Positions 45,496 through 57,975 of a DNA stretch of 64,000 nucleotides are shown one piece after another. Source of the DNA: Phascolarctos cinereus (taxonomy: Eukaryota; Chordata; Mammalia; Diprotodontia; Phascolarctidae); assembly GCF_002099425.1 (NCBI RefSeq), contig NW_018344024.1, positions 2,666,001 to 2,730,000 of the forward strand, written 5' to 3'. A model generated the notes under the pieces. It worked only from the letters and a program-made list of their open reading frames with translations, made no database searches and was not told where the DNA came from. A program made the translations under genes and the position numbers. The stretch's first letter is position 1, and each line of letters begins with the position of its first letter.

Positions 45496-47368
45496 ATTGT
45501 TCATATAAAGGAATAATTGTGCCTATTTTAATTCATTCAAGACAGACAAAATGAAATGAAGGGTGAATATTATAAAGAAGCTTTATCAAGATATTCTTAA
45601 ATAATTAGAATTGTCAAAAGTGGAAGGAATTAACTCATGAGGTGATGAAATGCCCATTAATGATAGTCTTTAACTGAAGCTTGGTTGATTGATTATTTTT
45701 CAATGGCATTGTGGGACATTTTGCTGGTAGTTAGGGATTAGATTCTGAATGTTCATTTTACACTGAGATTCTTTGGTGCTAAGTAAAAACTAAATAAAAA
45801 ATTTTCATAACTGACATATAGTAATGTAATGTTTTTTTTAATACAGTGAATATGTTGCCTTTTTTCACCTATACAAAAATTTAGTTTAAGAAAGTTAGAA
45901 TAAGAATGTTAATATGTCATCCAAATTTTTCAAATACTGCATTTATCCTTTTAAAAGATCTAAATCTATAATTCCTTTTGATAGTTTTTAATGAAAATTT
46001 TGAAGGTAGTGTATAGACAAATTCTCATAGAAAGGAACATTAAATGGCAACAAAGCCATTCTCTTCATGATTATATTAAAACGTTTTTCCAAGTTGGTTA
46101 TTAGTTTTCAGAATGTTTGAAATAAAATTGTAGTTTTTGTAAATGTTATTTAAAATGATAAAATCCCATATTTATTAATATCAATTCTATATTGAACCTA
46201 TAAAGTGAATTTTCTGGGTTTTTATCCATCCTTTCCTACATACAAATGTCTAGTTAGCACTTTGAAGGCCCAGTAAAAGGGCTGGGTCCCTGCTTTAACT
46301 AGGTCCAATGCCATTTTTTTAGAGGAAAGAATTCCATTCATCTTCCTAATTAACTCTTTAGTCTCATCAGGGTTCACCCCTAACTTGGGCATCTGTTACT
46401 TTTGGCTGAAAAGCCTGTAAATGGGTAATATTCCAGATTAATTTCTATTTAGAATAAAAAATATATTTTTCTCAAGTGAATTTAATCCTCCATATGGATT
46501 TGATCCAGAACTTTGTCACAATTTGAAATCTTAGTCTAACATATACATTAATCAAATTTTCTATAAATGTAGATCTATCTTATCTCTAAAATTGAATTGA
46601 AAAGAATCTTCTACAGTTTATAGTTACAATATTTCTTCAAAATAACCTGTAAATGCAATAACTCTATCAGGTTCTTGAGGGGGTCTTTCATTAACTTATG
46701 TATATTAATGACTGATTGACAAATGGAATTTTAAGACAAATAAAAGAAAACAATTCATGTTTTGCTTTGCTTATAATCTTAAGAAGTATAGTAAAAAATG
46801 TCTTCCATAAATGGTTAAACCAAGCTCATAAATAATGGTGCATAGCAAATCAATGAAGAAAGCTAGTGTCTGTAATCTTTTCACCTGATGGCTTTTAATT
46901 TTTGGGGTCAACAACAAAAGAAATAGGTGGAAATATCTTTCCACAAGACATGTCATCTTGTTAGAGTCAGCGATAAAATTCCAGACTAATTAGCAGGGCC
47001 AATCTCATGTTCTTTCTATGTTACATCAGCATTGTTTTTCATTTTCTTTTTTTAATCACAAAAAGATTGATAAGGAAAAGTACCTCCCTAGAGAGGTGGA
47101 AAACTAGGAGTATAAGATCCTTCATATACTCTCAAAAATCGTCATTATCTCAGTTATTTTTGTATATTTTAATTTGTTAAAATAAAATTCTTACTTAGTA
47201 GAAGAGAGTGTGTGTATGGAAATCACTGTGATTGGAAAATAAAAGGAATCATTGGAACAAACAAACAAGTACTTGGTTAAAATTGGAAGATACTTTTTCT
47301 CTCTCCTACATTTCATGGTAAAACTATAAAAAGTCATATGCATTCATTGCTAGGCTTCCTGTCTGCCC
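45496..47368. other. No gene seen
   Basis: AT-rich unique-looking sequence. 46,240-46,440 has a more balanced composition, but I cannot name it. No coding potential seen. Confidence 0.4.
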
Positions 47369-47369
47369 A

Positions 47370-48250
47370 ATAATGTTAACTGAAGGTTTTGTTGTCATAT
47401 CTTTGCAGAAGACTTTGAGGACTACATATTCATCCCTAATTCCTCTCTCAAAAATTCTAATCCTGCATCTTCAACTGTCTACATATTATACATTACACAT
47501 AATCATTTCAAACTCGACATTTCCAGAAATCATTATCCCCACCCCCCCAAAAAAAATTCATCTCTTGCCTCTATCTCTTCTCTCCATTCACAAGTAACAC
47601 CATAATCTCTGTTTTTTATTATCAGTTCACTCAACTATTACAAAAGCCTCCTAATAAAGCTTAGGTCTCCAATCCATATTCCACATTGCTGCTAAAATAG
47701 TTTTTTCTTAAGAATAATTCTGCTCAAATTATTCCTATGTGAAGGGAAAACAAACAAAGAAAAAAATCAGTGGCTTCCTATCATCCCGGGATAAAATACA
47801 AAATTCCCATTTTGACATTGACCCACCCACTTTGTCTCAGTTCAACTTTCCAGGCTTATTGAGCATTAATCCTTTCCTGTACTCTGCATTTTAGACTTTC
47901 TTTGAGTTTCTCCAAATTTAATATTCCTCTGTCAATGTTCTTTTCATATGCTATTTCTTATAGGATCTCCCCTTCTCCTAACCTCCTAATCAAGGTGTTA
48001 GTTTTCTCTTTCTCTATTTTCATGTACATGGTTATCTCTGTAATTTCTTTTCTCAACATTACAAGGTGGATTATAGCAATTGGCACAGAGCCTTTTCCTT
48101 TTAGTTTGTATTTCCAATTTGTAGCGAATGAAATATTGCACATAATCTGCAGGGCTGAATTCCTTCCCTAAGCACATTGCTGATGTTTATGAGTATCTCT
48201 CTCACTTCACCTTCAAACGATGTCACCTTTCAAACATTATATCCCCAGGA
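47370..48250 (+). mobile_element. L2 LINE fragment, plus strand
   Basis: Diverged L2 ORF2 3' half and 3'UTR: 'atcatttcaaactcgacatt', 'aaaagcctcctaataaagct', 'cagtggcttcctatcatccc', 'gggataaaatacaaaattcc' and 'actttccaggcttatt' are in the L2 order. No long frame. Confidence 0.75.
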
Positions 48251-48455
48251 CAAAAATTTCTAGTTATAGATTTGTTGTTTCCTTCTTTATATGATTTTTT
48301 TAAAAAATCCCCACATAAGACTTCACATTCTTTTCTATTAATTGTATTCATATTATTTTCAGTCTAATGTTCTACAATTTCAAGGTATTTTTGGAACCGA
48401 TGTCTTTCATATTATATATTCATAATCTCTCTTTTTTTATTCTTGTTGTCTGTTA
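48251..48455. other. Unassigned gap between L2 and CR1/L3
   Basis: About 200 bp of AT-rich sequence with no recognised family. Confidence 0.4.
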
Positions 48456-49262
48456 TCTATGTCATAGATACAAAGAAAATGTTAAACAGGACAGGGCCAC
48501 ATAGAGATCTTTGGAGCACTCCACTGGAAGTTTTCCTTGTACCTAATGAGCCCTTTAATGTCTACTCTTTGGTTTTAATTATTTAAAAAGCTCCAAATTG
48601 ACTTAGGCATATAAGTTTGCATCTTTCATCTTATGCACAATTATAGCACAAACAACTCTTTCCAATGCTTATCTGACACATAAGTAAACCATACCTATTG
48701 TATGCCTATGATTTATCGATCTGCAATATTGGGCCAATTTCTACCTAAGTGTTTGGAATAGAAAAATTAAGGTGTAACAGTCCCAGGCTTCAAAAGTTTT
48801 ATATTCTGATGGGGGGTCAACACAAATGGGTGGTGGTAGATAGAGGGGTTACAGAGTCCTCTTAATTATTATTAGAGTTTTGGTGTAGTTATCACATTTT
48901 CAGGGGTAATATTGATTTCATTATTCTTCTAAGCAAAAGTTTTGAAGGGGAGGGAAGAGGTATAAAGGATGTGTATATAACAGCCCAGATTTCATGATGT
49001 CCAGGATGAACATACAGAAAATATGATATAAAGTAAGTTTTATATATCTACATGAGTTTGTATTCCTTTGCTTATCAATCAGGATGGCTCAGTTTTAAGG
49101 TTGAAGTCTAAAGCTAAGTGCATGAGCTCTCTCACAAACATTAGAGCCTTAATCTGTAGGGCAGTCTTCTATGTTTCAAGTAGAGGGCAGGGCAAGAAGC
49201 AAGAAATAAAGTTAGTCTGAAATTTTTCTTCTTGATGAAGCCCTGTTGACTCTTTATAACCC
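48456..49262 (-). mobile_element. CR1/L3-type LINE, reverse-transcriptase fragment, minus strand, split
   Basis: Read on minus, 48,460-48,730 encodes the CR1-clade motif: SSGVLQRSLCGPVLFNIFFV (usually SSGVPQGS..GPVLFN). Its upstream part matches the stretch around the DFSKAF motif in decayed form. The same reading resumes at 49,198-49,262 ('aaagttagtctgaaattttt', 'ttcttgatgaagccctgttg'). The 465 bp between (48,732-49,197) is foreign. L3/CR1 is extinct in therians, so this is a very old fossil. Confidence 0.75.
48732..49197. mobile_element. Unidentified ~465-bp insertion in the CR1/L3 fossil
   Basis: Defined by interruption of the CR1/L3 fragment on both sides. It includes 'tccccccatcagaatat'-type sequence in reverse (near 48,800-48,820), a 'gggtggtggtagatagaggg' stretch and a 'gggagggaagaggtataaag' stretch. 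I see no terminal inverted repeats, poly-A or clear target-site duplication. Confidence 0.4.
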
Positions 49263-50485
49263 TGTCATTTTAAAACAGTAGATAGACAATAATTAGGCCA
49301 AGAAAAAAAATGAAATTTCCCAGGAAATAAGATAACTTTTTTTTTTTTACTAGGCACAATAGAGTCATAGGAGGAACAGAAAAAAAATATCTTACTTGAA
49401 TGTGAACCAGGCATCATTCCCATTTGCCATACTTGTAGCACTGAGAAATGTGGCCTATATATACTAGTCATTACATAATACTATCAGGTGTGACACTCCC
49501 ATCTTAACATGGTAAAGTTGCCTTTACTAGACTGCTTCTGGATTTCTTCAAAACATCTAGTGGTTGCTGCAATTATTGTGATTATTTTCTATAACGAAAC
49601 ACATTTTCTACAATTATTTGAATTCTTGGAAGCGGTTATGTATTGCTTACTTAAATATTTAAATTTACTTGGAATACAAATTCTCACATAAATAAAAGGC
49701 AATATTTATTCTTATAAAACAAATTAGTACAGATGGGGCGCAGGCAGAGAGGGGGAAAGAATAAAGATTTTAAAACTTGCCAGCAATTCTTTATACTCAC
49801 TTCAAATATTTTCTCCAGTAAAGAGAATTCATGGCTTTTAATACTATTATAGATAATAGTCATTAGTATAAGCACATATTTATATATGCTGACATTTTTC
49901 ATGACACCGGTAATCTGCTCCTTTTTACAACACAATGGGAGCCTATTTAGAAAGAAAATTACAGTAGTATCAGAGCATAGATTATTATCTAGCTGAGTAG
50001 ATTTTATTTATAATGTAATTTCTCTAGCATCATTCATCATTTTATTAGTTTGATGTATTATTTTTATAATAAATATTTAATATGTATATATTAATATAAA
50101 TATTTAATATTATATCATGAAAACAAGATTGTTGTTTATATGTAAGGTTTTTTTTTTTTGGTAGGGAGAGGGGACTGTGAAAGGCTAACTCCTCTAGAAC
50201 TTACATTTAACAGAAGAGTTCTGATGGATACTGAAAGACTAAGATGAGGAAGCATGACTTTTCTGCAAGTTTTGTTTAAGAAAAAGCCAAATTAAAGATG
50301 AATTCCTCTGAATAGTATTAAATCCCCCAAATGCATATGCAGATGCCTTCCCTCCTTCCTTAACTGAAAATGCCTATAGGTTCAACAGTTCTGGCATAGA
50401 AACAGCTTTTAGAAGGAATCATGTAGATTACTGAAGAGTCATAAGGAATTTAATAGCCAATACATATTTATATATGCCTATATAT
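49263..50485. other. No gene seen
   Basis: AT-rich, with short frames on both strands lacking similarity to known proteins. No repeat recognised except TA-rich runs around 50,040-50,110 and 50,460-50,510. Confidence 0.45.
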
Positions 50486-50489
50486 GTGT

Positions 50490-52270
50490 ATGTATGTATG
50501 TATATATCATAAGCTCAAGTCAGTATGTGTAAAATGCACGAAATTTCTGATCATCACCTTCCATACTATCTTCTTTGACAAATTATCTTTTCTATTAACC
50601 AAACTCTCACTTATCATCAATCTATCCCAATTAACTGCTTGCTTCCCTACTGCCTCCAAAGTCTTCTCTCATTATTCAAGAAAAGCTCACTTTACCTCAC
50701 AATTCCCACTTGTTTTATATATCTATATCTGTATATATCTATATCTATATCTATATCTATATCTATATCTATATCTATATCTATATCTATATCTATATCT
50801 ATATCTATATCTATATCTATATCTATATCTATATCTATCTATATCTATATCTATATCTATATATCTATATTACCTCTTCTTCATGGCTAAAGGGCCTGAG
50901 AAAACCAGATCCTCTCTCCTTACTCAGTTCTAAATCTTCTGTAGTCTGTCTTCTGATATCATTCACTAAAACTACTGCCTTCAAAGTTACTAATTATTAC
51001 AAAATTTAAAAATCTGAAGTCTTTTATTTCAATCTTAGACTTTTTAACATATTGACATATCTGTCCCCTTTGACATTATTGGTCACCCTTTTCTACTTAA
51101 CATTCTCTCTTCCCCAAGTTTTCATTAGACTGCTCATTTCCTTTCTTGGATCTTACATCTGCTCACAATAGGTATCTTCCAGTGCTCTCTTCTGGGCACT
51201 CTTTCTTTCTCCCTCTATATAAACTATCTCACTTCATGATCGTATTAGCTTGTGTGGGTTTAATTATCATCTCTATGCAGATGATTCCCAATTTTATACA
51301 TCCCGTCTTAACTTCCCTTAATTCTAATCTCATCACCACTGGTTTTTAAGAAATCTCAAATTGGACAACTAATAAACATTTCAAATTCAACACATAAAAA
51401 ATTGATCTCATCATATTTACCTATAAACCCTCCCCTCTTCTAAATTTCCTGCTGAGGGAACCATCCATCCCCTTTCTAATCATATCAGTCTTACAATCTC
51501 AGTGTTATCCTCAACTTGTCTCTTATACTTACTATAAACTGTTCTCAAAATTTATTTCTGTATTCACAAGCTCTCTCATATGCATCACCTTCTCTCCACT
51601 CATGTAGAAGGAATGCTGGTGCAGTTCTTTATCATCTCATACATGTAATATTGAAATACCCTTTTTTTGATCTCCACACTTCAAGTCTCTCCTCACTGTA
51701 ATCTAGCATCCATTTTGCTGGCAATATTGTCTTCCCAATGCACAATTTTATATCACAGCCAATTGCTTCAGTTTACTTTGAAAATTAAGTACAAAATTCT
51801 ATATTTGTCTTTTAAATCCCTTCAGTAATGGTTTCTTTTCTACCTTTCCATTTTTCCTACTCTTTATTCCCTTACAAATACTCTATGTTCCAGCAACATT
51901 TCCCTTCTTGCTATTCCTTGAGCCAGACACCTCATCTCCCAAATCCAAGTATTTTTACTGGGCATTTCCAATGCCTGAAATGCTTTCTTTTCATCCTATG
52001 ACTACTGTCTTCCTTCAAGTCCTACTTTAAACCTCAGTCTCTATGATAAGCTTTCTTCCTTCCCCCTTAATTCTAGTGCCTTTTTTCTTGATTCTTTCCA
52101 ATTTTTAATAGACAGATCTTATTTGTTATTTGGGTATTGTCTCCCTCATCATACTATGAGTGCTTGAGAGCGGGGGCTGCCATTTATATTTCTCAGTATC
52201 ACCAGTACTTAGAATAGTGCTTTATGCATAATAGGAACTTAACAAATATTTGTTGACTCACTGACTGATC
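50490..52270 (+). mobile_element. L2 LINE, reverse-transcriptase part to 3' end, plus strand
   Basis: A long L2 fossil. The clearest landmark is FNYHLYADDSQFYT at about 51,259-51,300, carrying the YADD catalytic motif of L2/CR1-clade reverse transcriptases, preceded by 'tcttctgggcactctttctt' (the GxLLFSLY equivalent). The C-terminal region follows (51,380-51,800), then the 3'UTR and the terminal 'cataataggaacttaacaaa'. Interrupted by a hexanucleotide array at 50,715. Frames are broken throughout. L2 has been inactive in therians for a very long time, so the length (about 1.6 kb without the array) is notable. Confidence 0.85.
50715..50870. repeat. (TATATC)n hexanucleotide array
   Basis: About 155 bp of TATATC units (roughly 20 pure copies in the centre) with a 'tatc' irregularity near the right end. 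Because the unit is 6 bp and contains no stop, frames stay open through it (poly Tyr-Leu or Ile-Ser/Ile-Tyr). This explains the long frames at 50,484-51,009. Confidence 0.97.
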
Positions 52271-52984
52271 AATGCATTTGATAGAATAATGACAATGAGA
52301 AAGGTAGACAAACGGACACACTGAATTGATTTTATTCAAGCCAGAACTGAACACAAAGAATAAAGAGAACTCAATTCTATGGACAAGGAAAGAGGAGTCT
52401 AGTAAGAGAAGTAAATACTCAAAAATATAAACAGAAAGGAAACCCATAGCAGCACAATAAGAGGAGAAACCACAAGTAGTAAAGAAACTCTCCCTATTCT
52501 TTAGAAGGGAAACCAGATGGGAGGATGATGAAAATTATGTCATCCTATGGATATGTGGTTGAAGAGAATAGAAGACCTAAAAGCACCCATAACAAGGCAG
52601 TGCAGGGGACCCTTTAGAAAAAACAAATAAAGCAACAGTTTCACCAAGAATTCCCAGGGGAATAAATGCAAGAAGCATCCTAATCAAAGGAATCCCAGAG
52701 GGCTAAAATACTTTCAAATGTCTCCCCCTTCCTCAGACAAGAAACAGAATAGTCACTGTCCCAATAGAGGGAGTCCAGGAGGAAGGTTAAAGTCCACCCA
52801 GAGACCTGATGAAGGTAAGTTAATTCAGGAAATACAGAGATTATGAAATTCCCTGATTAAAGTAAGGCTTAAGGGAAATAGAATATCAGGGTCCTGTTCC
52901 AGTACAGAGATGGTAGGTTTTTTTCTTAGTTAATTAAAAAAGTAATGCATCAAAAAAAAAATCCTTAAATACCAAAAACATAAT
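52271..52984. other. Unassigned sequence between L2 and L1 K
   Basis: About 700 bp, more balanced in composition than its flanks (52,540-52,910), without open frames. It could be an old interspersed element, but I recognise no terminal structure. Confidence 0.4.
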
Positions 52985-54345
52985 TCTCAAAGGCAAAGAA
53001 GAGATTAGTAAAATTCAGAGAAAGAAAAAAATTTTGAAATACTAAACTAGAAGCTGTTCTTAAAAAAATTAGCTAGTCTGACTTGAAAGAGAAAGGTAAA
53101 AATAAAACCAAATTTCCTTTATCAAAAATAAAAATAATGCATAATATGTTAAAAAGTAATTAGAAATATTATTGGCAATATTTGGTCAAATCATATGCAA
53201 AAACAAGTGACATTTTTAATTGAATGAATTTCTCCAAATACTTTGGTTAGCAGAATAAGTAATAGAGAATCTCAAAAGAAAACTAAGTTGAATGAGAAAT
53301 AAATGTATTCAAACAAATAAAGTCAAATCTAAATAATTGGAAAACATCAGTTGTTCATGGGTGGGCTGAGCTAGTATAATAAAATTGACAATTGACCTAA
53401 ATTAATTTACTTATTCAGTGACATAGCAATCCAACTACCAAACAATCATTTTGTAGAACTAGAAAAAATAATAACAAAATTAATATGGAAGAACAAAAGG
53501 TCCAGAATAGCAATGGAATTAATGAAAAGAAATTCCATGGAAGGTTGCCAAGCCATGCCAGTTCTTAAATTGTGTTTTAAAGCAGCAATCATTAAAACTA
53601 CTTGGTACTGGCTAAGAAACAGAGTGGTGGATCAGTGGAATGGATTAGGTACACAAAATATAGTGGTCAATGACTATAGTAATCTACTATTTGATAAATC
53701 CAAAGACTCCAGCTTCTGGTATAAGAATTCACTATTTGACAAAAACTGCTTGGAAAACTGGAAAAGAGTATTGCAGAAACTAATCACAGACCAACATCTT
53801 ACACTGTATACCAAAATAAAATCAAAATGGGTACACAATTTACCTATAAAGGCTGACATTATAAGCAAACTGGGAGAGCAAAGAAGAGTTTACCTGTCAG
53901 ATTTGTGGAGAACAGAAGAATTTATGATGAAACAAGAGATAGAGAACATTATGAAATACAAAATGGATAATTTTGATTACATTAAATTGAAAAGATTTTG
54001 CACAAAGCCAATGCAACCAAGATTAGGAGGGAAGTAGAAAACTGGGATTTTTTTTTGCAACCAGTGTCTCTGATAAAGTTCTCATTTCTAAAATATATAG
54101 GTAACTAAGTCAAATTTATAAGAATATAAGTCATTCACTGATGTATGGTAAAAAGTTATGACTAAGAAGTTTTCAGATGAAGAAATTAAAGCCATCTATA
54201 GTCATATTAAAAAATCCTCTAAATCACAATTGATTAGAGAAGTGCAAATCAGAATTATAATATATGAATGCAACAGAATATGTTTGTGCTCTAACGAATA
54301 GCACAAAAGATGTTTTAAGATAAACTTAAGAAGACTTGGCTAACC
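52985..54345 (+). mobile_element. L1 copy K, ORF2 with reverse-transcriptase core deleted, plus strand
   Basis: Starts with the ORF2 segment equivalent to NKTKSWFYEKTNKI (about 53,035-53,070), jumps at about 53,235 to a point some 1 kb further along the ORF2 reference, and continues through a 174-codon open frame (53,513-54,037) with LMKRNSMEGCQAMPVLKLCF, KTTWYWLRNRVVDQWNGL and FMMKQEIENIMKYKMDNFDY. It fades out in the 3'UTR near 54,345. The FADD region is missing. Confidence 0.85.
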
Positions 54346-55438
54346 ATAGGATTGTGATGATTCCAGAGCATGGGTAAGGAAGGATGCTAACCATTTCAGG
54401 AAAGAAAGGCAACAAGTCTCAGATATGATATCACATTTTTTTTTGTACATGGAGTTTTTTTGCTTGAATATTTGCATTATAAGGATTGTGTATTTTTTCC
54501 ACTTTATTTTTAGGAATAGGATTGATGGGGGTGGACCTAATAATAGTTTCACAGCAACAAAAAGGAGAAATTAATAAAAAGTCAATGACACATTTTTTAG
54601 AATTTACAAAAGGTAATGAGAGACATTCAGAGAGAAATACACACAGGAAAACTTAAAATGATATGTTAAATTTAATATATACTTTTCTTACAAAAAACCC
54701 CCCAATCTATGGGTAATATCAATTCATGGCTTCTCATAAAATTGACAATTATCTCTGCCTATTCTTTGTGCAGGGAGGGAGAGAGAGAGAGAGAAAGAAA
54801 GAGAGAAAACTTAATGTTTGTTCAATTGATGATACCTTTAATTCAAAAAACTTAAAATATGAGAAATAGAGTAGTAGGTAAAATTAAGTATTGCTGTGGC
54901 ATTGTAAATTTCACAGCAAAACCCTACTTTAATTTAAAAGGAAAAGTTATAGTAATATCTCAGAAATTCTTTGAATATTTCTCTTTTTCAAACCAAATGT
55001 TTTTTAAGACTCTCTGAAACAAACAAGATGGAGAATAGTCGTGTCTTTATATTTTGATTCTTTAATATGCTAAAAAGTAGTTATATTAGGGGAAACTTTA
55101 AGAGATATGTAATTTGAAGAAGAGTTGCCATGAGACAATGGAATAATAAAGGTCCAGGAAGGGGTCCATGACCATGAAGAGTGAGTGATGTTTCAATGAA
55201 TAATGAATGTGGCAAATCAATCCTGGAGTTGTATGGAAACTGAAATAGGCAAATAAGTAGCAAAGAGGAGACAATGAAATTTTCAAACATCAACACTAAC
55301 ATTCTTCACTTTAAAACTAACAAGACCCACATTCCAGCTAATGAGAGAAATTATCTTTTCAGAGACATGGATCTCTAGAAGTTCATTTCCCAAACATTTC
55401 TAGGGATGAGAAGAATAGAACTGATGATGCAGATGTGC
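54346..55438. other. No gene; short GA-rich run
   Basis: AT-rich sequence with a (GA)n-like run at 54,776-54,808. Minus-strand frames at 55,081-55,302 show no known domain. Confidence 0.45.
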
Positions 55439-55439
55439 C

Positions 55440-55835
55440 ACAAAAGAGTAGATTTTCCTACCATTTTCCAAGCATGACCCTGTACTCCTCCATAAATCAT
55501 GCTCCATTATATGCACCTTTTTGTCCTATTGTAATTTTAGAATCTGATCTAGAGCTTGTACTCCTATATGTAAACTTTTTTCATATATTTCCCAGAACCA
55601 GGCTTCCATGTCATTTAGTGGTCATCTACAAATCATGCTACCCCTCCACCTCCACCACCACCACCATTTTCTTTCTCCCAAAATATATCTTCCATGATTC
55701 TAATAAAATTTCCTTGAAGAAAGGGGCTGTTTTGTTTGATTATATTTGTATTCCCTGTGCTTACTCCAATGTCTGGCATAGAGTAAGCACTTAATCAATG
55801 TTTTATCATTCATCCATTCATTCATTTTGTTGAAG
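55440..55835 (+). mobile_element. L2 LINE 3' end, plus strand
   Basis: 'ttccttgaagaaaggggctg', 'gtattccctgtgcttactcc', 'aatgtctggcatagagtaag' and 'cacttaatcaatg' form a standard L2 terminus. The 119-codon frame here (55,435-55,794) is part of the fossil. A (CCA)n-like run occurs at 55,650. Confidence 0.7.
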
Positions 55836-57090
55836 AATTATATTTTACTAAAGGCAAATGATATGTCTGGTTAGTTAAAGTATAAACTAAAAGATTGATT
55901 TACTTGTCAGCTGTTAAGGTTTGTAAGTCATGTTTTTGAATACAAATCCCAATTGTTCCCTTAACAGGTGCAATATCATTTAATTGTGATGCAAAACTGT
56001 CTCACTTTCCAGCAAGTGAAAATCAGAGCAGGCAATTTCCCTTAAATGTCTGATCCACTTGCTTTTGTTCACAATTTTAAAGAGCCTTCTTGGGGACTGT
56101 CATGTGGGCCATAGGACTGTTTAGTAAAATAACAGAAATTTTTAGATCAGTAAATATATTATGACAAAAAGTACAGTGGCAGGGCATTGGGTTAATTAAT
56201 TGTGTGAGCACCTGATTAACTGTGTGACCTTCAGCTCTTCAAGTTTAGGTGCTATTAAATTCCACCATATTGATTAAATATAGATTAAACATAGTTTAGT
56301 CATTTACATAAGGCAATATTTTTGAGATCTGTTGTTTAGGGATATGAAAACACCCTACTTAGGCAGATAATACTTGGTATAAAAAATTAAAAAAAGTTTA
56401 ACTTTCAAACTTAGAGAAGTTGGTTTTTTTTCCCTATTCAAGTCATTTCCCATAAGGATTTAGAATTTCAAGTTCTTGTCATTATAAGTAAAAGCAGAAA
56501 AATAATGATGTTACTGTACTGAAGATTAGATCTAATACTGTTCGACTGTCACCATTGTATGATGATTTTTCAAACTTTTTGCCATTTTAAAATACAGCAC
56601 TTAGTTTTCAACAGCTTAATCATCCTTTCAAAGTCTCTATTTCCATTATGACAATTTTGCATCCTCTTAAAATATTTTTTACTGATACATGGCTCTTATT
56701 TGAATAAAATGAAAGGAAATATACATAGATGAACTCCAGAGAACTTCTAATATTAATGGAATTTCATTTTTCTTTCAGAAAAATATAAAGCTATTGAATT
56801 TTTCCCCAAAACTGTTTTGGGGATCTGAAATAATATGTAGTTTGAGTATTTCTTTCCTCTTTTTTTTTTTAATTTCAAGGCTTTGGCCTAAACACTTTTT
56901 AAAAATCTCATAATATTGTTTAATATATAGAAATGTATGTATATTTGTATGTGTGCATATATTCACATATACTTTCTAATTACTCAGAACAATTTTTATA
57001 AAAAAAATACATTCCATAGGAAGCACATTATTTTAGATTAAATTTCAGCAGAAAATGAGTCTAGTAAATTATGCTAAAGTAGTCATTCAA
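55836..57090. other. No gene; high-complexity stretch near 55,970-56,300
   Basis: No repeat recognised. 55,970-56,240 is balanced, unique-looking sequence. 56,960 onwards is AT-rich. The last 17 bases are the SINE target-site duplication. Confidence 0.42.
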
Positions 57091-57241
57091 GGGGCAGTGA
57101 GGTGGCACAGTGGACAGAACACCAGCCCTGAAGTCAGGAGGACCTGAGTTCAAATTCGGCCTTAGACACATAACACTCACTAGCTGTGTGACCCTGGGAA
57201 AGTCACATAACCCCATTGCCTAGCCAAAAAAAAAAACAAAA
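57091..57241 (+). mobile_element. Marsupial tRNA/CORE SINE, plus strand, perfect 17-bp target-site duplication
   Basis: Head 'ggggcagtgaggtggcacag', 'aagtcaggaggacctgagtt', 'actagctgtgtgaccctggg', then an A-tail. Flanked by identical 'ctaaagtagtcattcaa' at 57,074-57,090 and 57,242-57,258. The perfect duplication makes this one of the youngest insertions in the window. Confidence 0.96.
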
Positions 57242-57258
57242 CTAAAGTAGTCATTCAA

Positions 57259-57780
57259 AAACTTTGGAATTAAAAACTTAATAAGTTACCCACATGGATG
57301 ATGATTGACAAAAACTAGTATTTACTTTGACTTAACCATGATATTTAGCATAATTTCCTAGAGCCAATACCATGAAAAGCATAATGGCCACCCCTATAGG
57401 CTGAACATTTCCTTGCTCCTTTGTTCTCATAGTCCTGACTCTGTGCAGTTTTAACTGTCAGTTACTATTAATGTTATTGTCCCACATCTAGTGGACTCCT
57501 TTCTCTTCTGGAAACACTGCTTCAGAAATTGCTGCTTCTCAGCTAAGGCATCCCTTACTAACATCCTCATACCACTACCACAAACTTAGCCCTCACAGAA
57601 GACATTGCACTTGTCCTTCTGTCAAGATTGTAAGATATCACAAAATTCCCTGCATATTATTCGACAAGAGTCATGACCATTAAAGTCTTTAGTCATCTCA
57701 CTCCACTACGACTGATTTTTTTTATCTCCCACACACACACACCAACATCTGAATTTCCTCTTTAGAAATTAAAGGAAATA
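57259..57780. other. No gene seen
   Basis: Unique-looking sequence with a short (CA)n at 57,730-57,742. Confidence 0.45.
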
Positions 57781-57784
57781 AGGT

Positions 57785-57975
57785 ATCACAATGGAAATTT
57801 AACTGTCTCTAGAGTGAGAGGCAGTGAGTTCAATTCAACTATGAAATTCACTATGTGGCCCTGAGCAATTCATGGAATTTCCTTGGCCTTGAATTTCCTC
57901 ATTTATAAGATGAGGGGTTCGGACTACAAGACCTAGAGGGACCATTATAATTCTAAGGCTATGATGGTATGAATT
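57785..57975 (+). mobile_element. MIR-like SINE, plus strand
   Basis: 'gtgagttcaattcaactatg', 'ctatgtggccctgagcaatt', 'tttcctcatttataagatga', 'ggggttcggactacaagacc' and the end 'aattctaaggctatga' follow MIR order. Confidence 0.8.

Noticed and set aside
50484-51009. Overlapping frames of 83-149 codons rich in Tyr/Leu or Ile/Ser as transmembrane proteins
   Set aside because: They exist only because the (TATATC)n array lacks stop codons in several frames. The flanks are L2 fossil.
53513-54037. 174-codon frame as a host gene
   Set aside because: The peptide is plainly the L1 ORF2 C-terminal region (KTTWYWLRNR, VDQWNG).
57091-57241. tRNA gene at SINE heads
   Set aside because: The heads are tRNA-derived but belong to SINEs with CORE domains and A-tails, and they do not close a full cloverleaf.
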